Shown in pieces: positions 50,112-60,746 of a DNA stretch of 64,000 bases. The notes under the pieces were generated by a model, which saw only the letters and a program-made list of their open reading frames with translations, had not been told where the DNA came from and made no database searches. Each line of letters opens with the position of its first letter. Position 1 is the first letter of the stretch. The stretch is taken from the NCBI GenBank assembly GCA_034336665.1, contig CM067592.1, forward strand, positions 50,299,783 to 50,363,782. Direction: 5' to 3'. The stretch is from Luscinia megarhynchos. Taxonomy: Eukaryota > Chordata > Aves > Passeriformes > Turdidae. The translations under genes and the position numbers were made by a program.

Positions 50112-51944
50112 TAAACACAGATCACAGCTTCCAGATGCCACTCATTTTCAGGACTCTTGTTCAACTAAGAAGTGAATTCTGGCAGTCTGCCTTGAAGGTC
50201 TTGCAGTAGATTGGCTGCTAGTTTTAGTATCTTTCTCTGAGAAAGCCAAAACAGGAGCTGCCTGCTCAACCTTGGTGAGAACTGCAGGGGAAAAGAATTT
50301 GGGATGTCACAGGGGTCTAGCACTTCTCTTAAGCAGGCAGAACATCTGACAGCTACAGGGTCAGTCAAAGTTGTGTTCATTTGGAATCTGCCATCCAGTA
50401 AAGGCAAAATTGAATAGTTCGTGTAATGCTCTTTACTCTCATTCATTGCAACAAAATACAGAGTGTGAAATGGTTCTTACCAGAACACAAAACTGATGAG
50501 AGAAGCAAAATGTTTTCCATGTTTTTTCTCATCTTGTTAAGGGAGCACAGAGCAGATATGCTCTTCCTCTGCTCATAACCAAAACTCAGTCCTCCTAAGA
50601 TGCCTTTTCCCACACCATCCTTCTCAAAGCAGCCTCTTCCCCTTCTGCAGGACAGCAAAGTGGGTGTCAGTGTGGTGAGTCACAGGCTGTCCCTAGGAGG
50701 GATAAATATTTTCTAAATCTGGAGATGGAACAACAGCCTATTTATCTGAATTACTGGAAATGTTCTTTGGAGAAAAAGTGTGCCAGTTCTTCTAGCTTTT
50801 TTAAGATTCCTTATCCTAATCAAAAGTACAAACCCAGTGATGATTCCCCACATATACTGGGTAAACAAATCCTGATTTTGCAGGTGCATTTGGCAGAAGT
50901 GAAGCTGGATAAGACTGAATGGAAAGACAGTTTTCTTCAGTATTAATTATTTGAAAATATTCTTACCAAAAATAAATTCTTGAACGATAGGCTGCAAACA
51001 CTGTAACCATGTGAAAGTAATATAGCTGTATAAAGTAATTTTCTCTCTGTGAGAGAGTAGAAATCAAGCCTTCACATTGACTGACACATGCATAAGCTGC
51101 ATTTTTTCAGGAATTTTAAATAGTGACTCAAAATTTTTACCTTACCGTCTCCATTCATGTACTAATTTTCATTTTCTGGTGTACTTTTTCATGTCATTAT
51201 CACTCTATGTGTTTTATTTTTATACGCCCCATTCACTTTATTTCTCCCTTTCATTTTACTTCCTTTGATACCCTAACAGCTGGGTTTAAGAAAGTGCAGC
51301 TTTTATTTGCTGTCACTATGGGCAAGGAAATTAACACCTTGATGGGAGGCATGCTACATGGAGCATATAGGCATTACAGAGCTCTTAAATACGTTTCACT
51401 TCACTGTGATTAACAAAATTTAAACCAGGCATCAGCCACTTCCTTTTCTCCCTACACTGCCCTTGCAGAAGGAGAGCCATGGAAATGTGCATTACAAAAA
51501 GTAACTCAAGCCTGACCCTTGATATTGTTGTCAGAGGACAGCAACAATAATGAACTTTCTTTTCCATATGTGATTTGAGACCAGAGGAAAAATGTACCAG
51601 TCAACTTAATGTCTTTAGACAAAAGGAGGTGCCTGAGTGTTCCCATAAACCTGAAGGTGTATTGACCTATTGAACTCTGTGTTTTGTGGGCTCCCCCTGC
51701 TCCTGACAGATCCAGACTGTGACCTTCGTATCAACCAGCAGACACTGAAATTGCAACAATCAAGTCTTGTCACTGGATCTAGGGATGGTGACATCTTTTT
51801 CATGCTTATTTTTCTTTTTTTTTTTTTTTTCTGTATATGCTTTTATATTGCTATATTTCTACAGATTATAACCCAAATGGCTACATATCTTCTTTCCATT
51901 GCAACCAAAGTGTTCTAAAATAAACTCTACATGTACATTCACAC

Positions 51945-51989
51945 TGAGTGACCAGTGCTTATATGCATATGATAAACACTGGTCATTCA
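51945..51989. repeat. 45-bp hairpin with 13-bp arms
   Basis: TGAGTGACCAGTG and CACTGGTCATTCA pair with one mismatch in 13. The 19-base centre contains ATATGCATAT, which can extend the stem partly. Its size is close to a short hairpin or the ends of a tiny MITE-like element, but no terminal duplication was found. Confidence 0.85.
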
Positions 51990-53109
51990 ATGCAGCTTCA
52001 CTCTAATCTGCTCCAATGGATCTATTAACCCTTGCCTTCAGGGCCAGGTTGTAAGACAATCTGTACAGAGAAGTATCTAGGAGCTCTTAGAGCAGGGTTA
52101 GCTTACTGAAAGTCTTAGGAAGAGGACACCAGAAGACATGATAGACAGACCCTCAATGCTGCACAGGAAAGGATAGTAGCCTGTCCCCAGAGAAATGTAG
52201 TCATCCACTGCTTCCAGAGAACAAACATACTCCACACTGTAGATGCTAGCTTTGTAAATTCCACCCTCCCTATCTGTAGTAAGAGGGACTTTTAGGAATT
52301 TTTTAGAAGCATTGTACAAAAACACAACGAGAATTTTTCTTTCCAGTCAGAATCCCATGACCTTTGGAAATCCACAGTCCATTCTTTCATAAATGTAGAG
52401 AAATATATTCAGTTGACTGTTGAAATGCTGTTGACTGTTATACCTAATTTTAGGAACCTAGATATCTGTTTGTGTTTGTGATTCCTTATGTGGTCAAAGC
52501 AAAATGCTCCCCCAGAAAAAAGAACCAGGGCAGAAATATTCTCCAGATGCTTTGAGTTTCCTTAAACAAACCTCTCTCCACAGACCATAGGAGTAGCTTA
52601 AGGAAACTAGTTTCCTAATGCAGGCATTAAGAATACACTCTAGAAAATTAATGTGTTTAATATGCATTATTAATATGCATGAATAATATTATTACTCCAT
52701 GGATTAATAAGACAGAAAATGGCATGTCTGGTAGCTGAAATAAAATAAATAAGTGAATATTAGGGAAACACAGCAAATCTTGTTGCTTTAGTAAGGACTT
52801 GTATCACGGGTCAAAATTAATCTAGAGCTCTATATAGTCCCTCATAATGTCTAAAAGGAGCATAAAATGCTGGAGGACTCAGAGTCAGGGGTTGGCACTG
52901 GTTATTAAATATATCCTTGATTTTGCACCTGGTATTCCAGGTCCAGGGTTGCTATTGGCATCCCTTTTAACAAATGCATGCAATTGTGCTTTGGAGATTT
53001 GGGGTGCCTCAAGTGTCAAGAAACCTCATGATTTTTTTTTTTTCACAAATAAAAATAAAGAAATTACATAATTAATCCTACTGTATGTATAAACTGTACT
53101 ATATATGAA

Positions 53110-53445
53110 CAAGTGGGGTTGTTCCTCCCCTCGTGCAGGACCCTGCATTTGCCTTTGCTCAATTTCAGAAGGTTCCTCTCTGCCCTTCTCTCCAGCCCGT
53201 TGAGGCCCTTCTGAAGGGCAGCACATTCCTCTGGGGTACCAGCCACTCCTCCCAGCTGTGTGTTGGCACTGAAATTGCTGAGGAGGCCTCTGCCCCTCCA
53301 TTCAAGCCACTGATGGGTAAGTTAAACATGCCTGGGCTCACTACTGGACCTTGGGAGACAGGACTAGGAACAGGCCTCCAACTGGACCCTGTACAACACT
53401 GATTACAGCCCTCTGAGGTCTGCTGTTCAGGCAAGTCTCAATCAA
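53110..53445 (-). pseudogene. CR1 LINE, RT palm fragment, antisense
   Basis: The minus strand covers the same CR1 interval as 45495-45832 and is highly similar to it; the two even share the same out-of-frame translation (AEASSAIS.PTHSWEEW). In the RT frame it reads Phe-Ser-Ala-Asn (53262-53273, minus) in place of Phe-Ala-Asp-Asp. It breaks off on the 3' side at KGKCRVLHEGRNNP near 53117 and on the 5' side near 53445. No CR1 3' UTR is attached, so it is an internal fragment, perhaps cut by later rearrangement. Confidence 0.92.
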
Positions 53446-53489
53446 TTCTCAATCTCATTGTTCACTCTCTTCACTCCAACATCTCTGTT

Positions 53490-54010
53490 CACTCCTCCAA
53501 GTCACACTTCTTGAGATTGCCTATGAGGATTGCATGACACAAGTCAAAAGCCTTGCTGAAGTCAAGATGGATAATATCCACTGCTCTCCTTTCAACCATC
53601 CTGTTGGTTGTTTCACTGTAAAAGGCAAAAATATAGGTTAAATGTATAAATTTCTTTTTTATCCTGTGGGTAAAAGATGGCCTCCAGAATGAGATGCATC
53701 ATTACCTTTCCAGGCATTGAGCTGAGGCTGACTGGCTAGTAGTTCTGTGGATCCTCCTTCTTGACCTTGTTGAAGACTGGAATGACATTTGCGTTTTTCT
53801 AGTTCTCAGGTAGCTCTCTTGGTCTCTGAAGCCTCTTAAAAATGATCATGAAATCATGGTGACCATCAGGTTTCTAAACACTGATGGATGTATCCTGTCA
53901 GGGTGCATGGACTAGAAGATGTCAAGCTTGTTTAGATGTTCTCTGTCCCTAATCCTCCTTTACCAAGGGAAAGTCTCTCCTCCAGCAGTCCTTTCTTTTG
54001 CTCCTCAGGG
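53490..54010 (-). mobile_element. Older CR1-like LINE fragment, antisense
   Basis: The plus strand carries AAAAGCCTTGCTGAAGTCAAG, then (after an AT-rich interruption at about 53617-53655) CCTTTCCAGGCATTGAGCTGAGGCTGACTGG, GGATCCTCCTTCTTGACC, TTGAAGACTGGAATGACATTTGC, TCAGGGTGCATGGACTAGAAGATGTCAAG and ATCCTCCTTTACCAAGGGAAAGTC. These are blocks I know from a common bird CR1 form read in reverse. It is more diverged than the neighbouring copy at 53110 and so is likely a separate, older insertion. Edges are approximate. Confidence 0.7.
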
Positions 54011-56254
54011 GGTTTACCCAATGTTTGCCTGCTGGCTTCTATCACCTCAGGAGTCCTTGGTACATCTTTGCAAGACAGCAGCTGTGCTCCAGTGTGGCTG
54101 ATACATCTCATAGGACCTTCAAGTACCCTGCCCTTCCAATTTTTTCATACTATCCCCCAGTTTGTCAACTACACGATATTGTACATGTTCCCTGTCATAC
54201 CTAGTTGTACTTTCTAAAACAGTAGAGTAGGGAAAACACTTGCTGTCCCCAAACTTTGGAGTAAAACCTGAAAGGACCTTTCCTTTTCAGAAGCTTTGGT
54301 ATGTTTTCATGACGCAGGAGGATTCTGTCAGCAATTTAAAGTAATTTTTATTTGTTTACAAGGGCACATACTGTACTTCATTAACAGGGTTGCTGTGAAA
54401 TAATGAAATATTTCAGAGAAAACGGCAGGATATTTAGAGTAATTTCTTCCTGAAAATAAGCAAAACCCTTTGGGGAAAATATAAGCAGATGGTGTGTGAA
54501 GAATTCATTGGGTTTTTCTGTGTAGTGATAAACAAACAGTTTAAATTAAGATTCATAACTTAAGGAGATTTCATTCTGAATTATACACGCAAACAAAAGA
54601 CCCTCAAAATCCAGTTTGCCTTTAGATCTGCAGTGCTTTCTTTCAGCCATTTCCATTTCTATGGCCATCCTGCTGGGAGCTGATTTGAAGGAAGAGCTCT
54701 TGGGACAGACTATTACTCAGGACAACATCTAAGCAGAGTCATGTCAATTAACAGGGGCAGCAAACCTGTCCTTGTAACCTAGAGGGGGAAAGAGAGATGA
54801 GAGCAATAGTATTCCCACTGCTGACTAGCCCTAAGCCTTTCTAGCTGTATTGTATGTATTACTTGCAGTTTTGTATGATCCTCTAATTGTCACTACCTCA
54901 TGTCTGTTTACCTGGCTATAAAATTTATTCTTCAAAAATACATCTTAAGTTGCTGGAATCGATTTGTAATAACACACAGCAATTAACCTCAGTGACCATA
55001 GTATCATTCTGAAGAGCTATCACAGTAGTTTATTTCTGACTGGACTGGTTCTGTTGAGTGAAGTGAAACAGCATCTTACTGAATTTGGACATCACAACAC
55101 AGCAGTTTTGCATTTGCATATTGCCACACGTTGCTGTCATTGCTAGTTTGGCAGAGAGAACACAAAACATGATCTCTTCTCAGAATGAAAAAAAAAAAAA
55201 ACAAAATACAAAAAGAAGTTATATTTAAAAATGCTTTGTGTAGTGAGTATTTCTGTTCCTCCAGTAAAGTTGCTTTTCTTTCTTCACAGCTGCAAAATGA
55301 TACTAAAGTCTAACAATCTAACAAACTCATGCTGTTATGTTTTATTTTGGTTGACCATGATGTAAATTTGCCACAATTCCATTGACTTCAATAAGAATGA
55401 TTTAGTGAATTAATTTACATTTACACCTGGATAACAGGGAGCACAGCTTAGTTCTCAACACTGCAAAGGATTCACTAGTACAGGGCAGCTTAGTAGAGCT
55501 GTTTGGTGCACATATCTCACCTGCCCTATGGACACACAAGGTCAGTGAGCTGAGGTCTGGTGAAGAAAAGAAGTAAGAGGAAAGAAAGCCTGTCCAGCAC
55601 TGATGGCCCTGTAGAAGTATTTTGCATATGGATTCTGCCTTATACTTTCTGCAGAAATATGTTCTCTGTCTCAACCTCATTTCTGCATGTGTCTTGAAAG
55701 ACTAGTGGTTTCTTTTTCTTACTCTGTTTATATCTGGTAATAGATTTGGTGCCCAGTCTTCATCGACAGTAATTCAGAAGACAAAAGAATGTGGTATAAC
55801 AGGACAGCCTAAGGAAAAAGGGGTACAATCACTTCGCAGGGTGGAAAACTTAGGGACTGCCACATCATCTAGCATAACAAAGACTTGAACTCACCTGAGA
55901 TGTTTGGTGTCACATGATTATGCATATTAAGTTGCCAGAGGAGAAGATTAAAGGATAATATAGAAAGAGGGGGGTTCTAAGCGGAGGTGAGAATAAGCAA
56001 ATCGGATGTTGAAATGCAAGTATAGCAGAATTTCAGTTGCTCTGGTTAGGACCCTGCACTGAGCTGTTATCTTGCTATGAATATTCATGCCAACTGAGTA
56101 ATGAAAACTGATATATGATGTAAGATATGCTAGGGCAGACATTTAGTTCTTCCTTGAAGGAAAACTTCAGGAGCTTCAAACCCTGAAACCAACAGGAAGA
56201 CTCTGAAATCAACATGCAACTCACTCATTAAATAAAATAATTAATAAGTTACAG
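54011..56254. other. Unique AT-rich DNA, no gene seen
   Basis: May include a further diverged CR1 tail up to about 54150. Otherwise an A14 run near 55188-55201 and nothing recognised. Confidence 0.5.
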
Positions 56255-56465
56255 ACATCTCTAGAGACCACTGTCACCCAGCCGCTGCTCAGAGGAGGAT
56301 CAAGATTGCCAAAACTGATGTTCAGTAGGGTTTTGAATATCTCCAAGGATGGAGAACACCTCTTTGGGCAGCAAGCTTCAGTGCTCAATCAAGGTCACAA
56401 GAAAGAAAGTGTTTTCTTCAGTTTAAATGGAATTTCCTGCAATTCAGTTTGGGCTTCTCGGCCTT
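56255..56465 (-). mobile_element. CR1 LINE 3' UTR fragment, antisense
   Basis: CTGCTCAGAGGAGGATCAAG, TTTTGAATATCTCCAAGGATGGAGAACACC, TTTGGGCAGCAAGCTTCAGTGCTC and AAATGGAATTTCCTGCAATTCAGTTTG match antisense CR1 3'-region blocks. About 200 bp, well diverged, no frame. Confidence 0.85.
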
Positions 56466-59400
56466 AAATATGAGCTAAGTAAATAACTAAGTAGTAATTG
56501 AATGAGGTATAAGAGTCATGCAGATTTTGGAAAATGAAGTGAGTGGCATGCATATGAATAGACTAATATATGTGGATATTGGAAAGCGGGAGCCCAGTAT
56601 GCAGGCTAGCAGTAATTGGTTTTCTTAATTTACTCTTTCTTGTACATTTCCAACTCTCTTAACTCCCATATGAGTTGATGAGCTATTATGTAGAGGCTGC
56701 CTATTAGATACAAAGCTTTACAAGCTCATTGTTGGTAATGTCAATGTCATGAAGAAAATTCAGGCCAGTTCCAATATGTGGTACAAAGCTATCTAAAATT
56801 GTAAGTGTGGGCGTTTCAAGCGTGGGTCCTGCCTCATTTGAAATTGAAATATGTTTGCAGTGCTTGAATGTGGGAAGATTAATTAGCACCCTGTTTCAAA
56901 ATAAGAGGTAGAAACTCATCACAAAGAATAAGGAAAGTGACACGGTCGACAGCTAGGAAAGAAGGGTTTTCTACCTGGAAAATAGTGGAGGAAAAAACCC
57001 AAATGCATCCATCTTTCTAATCTAAAGGGAAGGAAAATGACACTCGAAACTGACAGAGTTTATCAAAATAGTTCTATGGTCACATTTTTCATAGCTGCCA
57101 CATAGAAGCAAACTATGATATTAATTCTCAGGAAGCTACTGATGCAATGATACTTTAAGACATCTCCTTTCCAAAATTCCAGCTCTTGATTCCTTTAAGA
57201 AAGTGAAAGGAAGTTAGAAGGCAAACAAACAAACAAGTACCCATCCATATCATGGCATATTTCACTCTGATGTATTTCAGTGAAAGACTGGGATACATTA
57301 AGCAGTCCTAGGTGTCATTTAAAAGTAACTCTCTGCTGCAGCTTAGGAAATAGAAGCTGCCTGTTTCCTATTTCATCTTTTTCCTATGATCCCCTACCGG
57401 TTGGAAACAGTTCCCTTTGATATCTCATATAGGGTCACTCAGAGATGTTTCTTTTATTCTTTATAAAAGTAATCTCACGACACTGATAGTTGGTATGCTC
57501 TTCATTTACTATCAAAGCGACTTAATGTAATGTACCAAAATGACCTTGAAAAAGCCATCTCTTAGAGGGATAAATTTGTGAATGCAATTTTCAGGTAGGC
57601 ACCTATAACAAGGTGTACAGAAACAAGATGAAAGAGAAGTATTCAAATCACTGAAACCTCTGTTATCCCACGGGTGATTCTCTTTTTACTTCAGGTAGTT
57701 CAGTAACACTGCAGCGCTGTGTTTAGATTACAGAGTGACGATATGAGACATTCCAAACTGTAATTTAAGACAGAAAGTGGGCAGTTTATTTTAAAAAAAA
57801 TGAAAAAAGCAACGAAAAAAAATCCCAAAACTACCTCCAACAACAAAAAGACCCCAACAAAACAGATGAAAAGCTCCACCTCCCCTGTTAAAACAAAAAA
57901 AAAATCAAACAAACAAAGCAATCAACCAACCAACCAAACCAAACAAAAACAACAAAAAGTCTCACCACACAACAAAAACCAATAAAAACTCTATACTTTA
58001 TTTTCCGTCCTGGCTGGATACCTACCTTCTCCATTCTATCAATGTTCAGAGAAAGAAGTCCTAAGTGTTAATTTTGCATGCACATGTGAACAGTAAGAAA
58101 GTCTGTCTTTGAAAATGATCTAGCTTTCCCCTACAAATTATTTTTTTAAAGGAAGTTCACATAAACCTTAATGATATTTACTACATAAATGATTTAAGTC
58201 TCAATTCTGCATAGCATATGAATAATCTGGAATCTCAGAAAATATGTTTGTACAGAGCCTCCCTGAATCCACTGTTATGAGATTATTTTGCTGCTCATAT
58301 AAAACAGATGGGGCAATTTAGCTCAGTCAGAGTCAAGCTGCCTTCTGTCATGGCTCACATCTTCAACAAGCACTCCTGAAATTGAGCATGCTTTGTGTCT
58401 TGACAGTGTTGTTGAACAAAGCAAATAAAGTCAGTGTGATTCTCCTAAATTCACATTAATCTGCAAAGTACAAAATAATAAAAACATTATTTTGACTGTC
58501 AAACTGAGCAGACATGATAGCTTTGTCAGGGGAAAACATGTCTCAACCACAGCAATAAGCTGCAACATTTTGTACCAGACCTACTTCATTTGCAGGAGTG
58601 TCTTTCTTTAAGAATGCTTTGGGGAAATGAAGAGTGGAAGAATAAGAAAACTAAAAGGTTTAAATTGATTAGAAATAAGAAGTATTCAAATGGTGGCTTA
58701 GGAAGATAAATACTGAAAAGAGCCCCTAAGATTGAGCTCTCGTTTTGAAAGTTATTAATAGGTCATAAAGGGCAGTTCTGTAAAAGTTGTATGTGTTGAA
58801 AGTTACTTATCCACAGGACAAAATTTATGTGCAACTAGACAGCATTTATCTGAAAATAGGTGTCTAGGAAAGCCTGAGGGACAGTCAGCTGATGTTCCCA
58901 GATTTTGTGCGAGCTCATGCCAATATGTTTTCTAATGACAAAGTAAATAATTATATTTTACAGGTTTGGGCACTAAAATGTCCAATCAAAAGAAACCAAC
59001 ATACCTAGTTTCTGGGAAAATAAAGACCTGCATGGTTTAAAATGATACTTGGGCTGAGAATCGCAATATTTGTCAGACCAGGGAGATGTGTATAACCATC
59101 ATGCAAGAATATTACCTTTCACCAGTCACAGGCAGAGTCTTGCAGGTAGGAAAGTTCTGGTGCTGAGTAATATTCTTATTCAAGACTAACTGAAAGAAAA
59201 AACAAACCAAGGCAGAGAGTAAAAAAGGAAACGATGCTTCTGGTATCCAAGATATTAAATTATATCATTAATTTTTAAAATCCAATAATTATTCTACAGA
59301 ACCTGTTAAGAAGAGAAGCCTGGTAACATTCTGAGCAGCAGGAAGAATCCCATACTATACAAAATGACAGAAGACTAACTAGTCTTATTTTTAGAGGATT

Positions 59401-59894
59401 ATTATCAGAAGCTGTGATTCTGTGATTTCTTAATTCAGGTCTTAAAGTATTATAAAACCCTTTATTTATGGTTGGTTTATTTGTTTGATTTGGGGTATTT
59501 TAGGTTTGGTTTCTTTGGTTTGGGCTTTTTTTGTGAGAATGGTATTGTTGGCATATGACTAAAAGAAAGAGAGATTCTGTAAATACATATGTAATATTTG
59601 CATACACACATAGGTTATATAGTAGCCATGGTAGTATAGAAAATATTCTTCATGTTATTTACTTTTTAACTGTCCAAAAGTTTCAAATCATTATCTCCTT
59701 TTTGAAAAGAAAAAAAAAAAAAAAGAACTCCTAAAAAGCTGTTAACTGATCTCAGAGACCATAAAAAACTTACAATGGTATGACAGCTGAAATTGTGAAT
59801 GTAAGAGATAATGATTTTTTAAACATTTGTTACATACTACATAGAATGTATGTACAAGACATCTCTTAGTTCACCTTAGAGAATAATATTTACC
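56466..59894. other. AT-rich DNA, no gene seen
   Basis: The minus frame at 56704-56889 reads like ordinary protein text (ILDSFVPHIGTGLNFLHDID) and its DNA looks constrained, but no splice sites or family are evident. Contains the low-complexity tract 57791-57988, a T-rich stretch near 59461-59531 and an A-run near 59708-59724. Confidence 0.45.
57791..57988. repeat. A/C-rich low-complexity tract, about 200 bp
   Basis: Nearly T-free on the plus strand in its second half: CAACAAAAAG, ACCAACCAACCAAACC and AACAAAAAC units. It gives an artificial Lys/Thr/Asn/Gln-rich frame (57800-57985). Confidence 0.9.
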
Positions 59895-60019
59895 TCCTTT
59901 AATGGCAGGAATACCAAGGCTCGTTCATACAAATTAAATACAAATGGAACCTTTTGTATGCTGAGGAACCTATGTCTCTGAGGAAATGCCAAGGTAGTAT
60001 TGTCTCCTGACCAAGGGCC

Positions 60020-60211
60020 CTAATATCTGAAATACCAGTAATTGCCATCAGCAGCCTGGTCTGCGTGCTGGTTTTTCTGATGTTCTTCAGTGGATACATA
60101 AGCATCTACATGATGTACCTTCACAACCAGGTTCTCCACCTGGGCATGAATATCTTGCCACAATGTGGCAACCCGGATGGATTTACAAGTAATATTTGTA
60201 ACAGTTTGGGT
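60020..60211 (-). pseudogene. Endogenous retrovirus pol remnant, RNase H C-terminus
   Basis: A 63-codon open stretch on the minus strand, ended by TAG at 60022-60020. It contains the order expected at the C-terminal end of retroviral RNase H: a Trp-Gln-Asp helix, then a His-Val-Asp-Ala motif (60112-60127 region), and about 15 residues later an Asn-x-x-Ala-Asp pair. The first part, 60212 upward, is closed by a TAA and leads directly into the leader, so gag, protease and most of reverse transcriptase are missing. Beyond 60020 the frame is lost and I see no integrase core. It is a dead relic with no coding ability. Role in the family: removal of genomic RNA during reverse transcription. Confidence 0.75.
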
Positions 60212-60254
60212 TTAACAGATCCTGGTCAGATCGATAATTATCTCAACCCTCTGG

Positions 60255-60272
60255 GCCTCACACTGGATGCCA
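60255..60272 (-). other. Decayed retroviral primer-binding site, tRNA-Lys type
   Basis: Eight bases inside the LTR end the minus strand reads TGGCATCCAGTGTGAGGC. This matches the 18-base site complementary to the tRNA-Lys(1,2) 3' end at 13 positions, and all five differences are transitions, two pairs of them at former CpG or neighbouring positions. Position and pattern make it a true site aged by mutation. It fixes the neighbouring LTR as the 5' LTR of a minus-strand provirus. Confidence 0.7.
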
Positions 60273-60280
60273 AAAATGTC

Positions 60281-60746
60281 TGTCATGGTTTAAACCCAGC
60301 TGGTAACTAAGAGCCACACGGTTTCTTGCTCATGCACCCCACCCGGGTGGAATGAGGAGGAGAATCAAATGTAAAACCCAAGGAAATGCAAGTTTGCACA
60401 ATACAATTGCTCACCACCTGCTGACTGCTGCCAGACCCTGTGCTAGAAATGCGATTGGTGCCCCTGCAGGGAGCACCCCCAGTTTATATACTGGTGATTT
60501 ATATACTTTATGCTGTGGAATATCCATTTGGCCAGTTTGAATCACATGTTCAGGCTGTGCTCCCTAGGAGATTTTTTGAGTCCCTCCTCACTGACAGAGC
60601 ATGAGACCAAAATCCTCCTTGACTTACGATACAGTACTTATTAACAATTAAAACAGCTGTGTGTTATCAACTATATTCTTATACTGAATCCAAACCATAG
60701 CACACACTGAGAAGAAATGAACTATATCCTGGACAAAAGCAGGACA
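60281..60746 (-). mobile_element. Endogenous retrovirus 5' LTR, 466 bp, minus strand
   Basis: The plus strand runs from TGTCATGGTTTAAACCCAGC to GCAGGACA, so read in sense it begins TGTCCTGC and ends ...GTTTAAACCATGACA, with TG/CA termini. Family blocks I recognise from songbird LTRs in reverse orientation: GGTAACTAAG, CACCCGGGTGGAATGAGGAGGAGAATC, CAATTGCTCACCACCTGCTGAC, CCCCCAGTTTATATACTGG, GGCCAGTTTGAATCA, ATCCTCCTTGACTTAC and GTGTTATCAAC. The usual ATTAAA-type signal region appears shortened compared with other members (about 60390-60400). No matching target-site duplication was found, consistent with a truncated provirus rather than a clean solo LTR. Beta/ERVK-like assignment rests on the primer-binding site and is inferred. 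Confidence 0.88.

Larger units (their letters stand above)
46536..53109. other. Unique DNA, no firm gene
   Basis: AT-rich apart from a moderate-GC block at about 47200-48350 that contains the longest frame of the window (see 47213-47863). Other items: A16 near 47157-47172, direct repeats at 50071-50111, a hairpin at 51945-51989, a T15-class run near 51818-51831, and AATATGCATTATTAATATGCAT near 52660-52682. Confidence 0.5.

Noticed and set aside
57800..57985. Lys/Thr/Asn-rich 61-codon frame
   Set aside because: Translation of an A/C-rich low-complexity tract.
58319..58330. TAGCTCAGTCAG, tRNA A-box-like
   Set aside because: No B-box and no acceptor-stem pairing; chance match.
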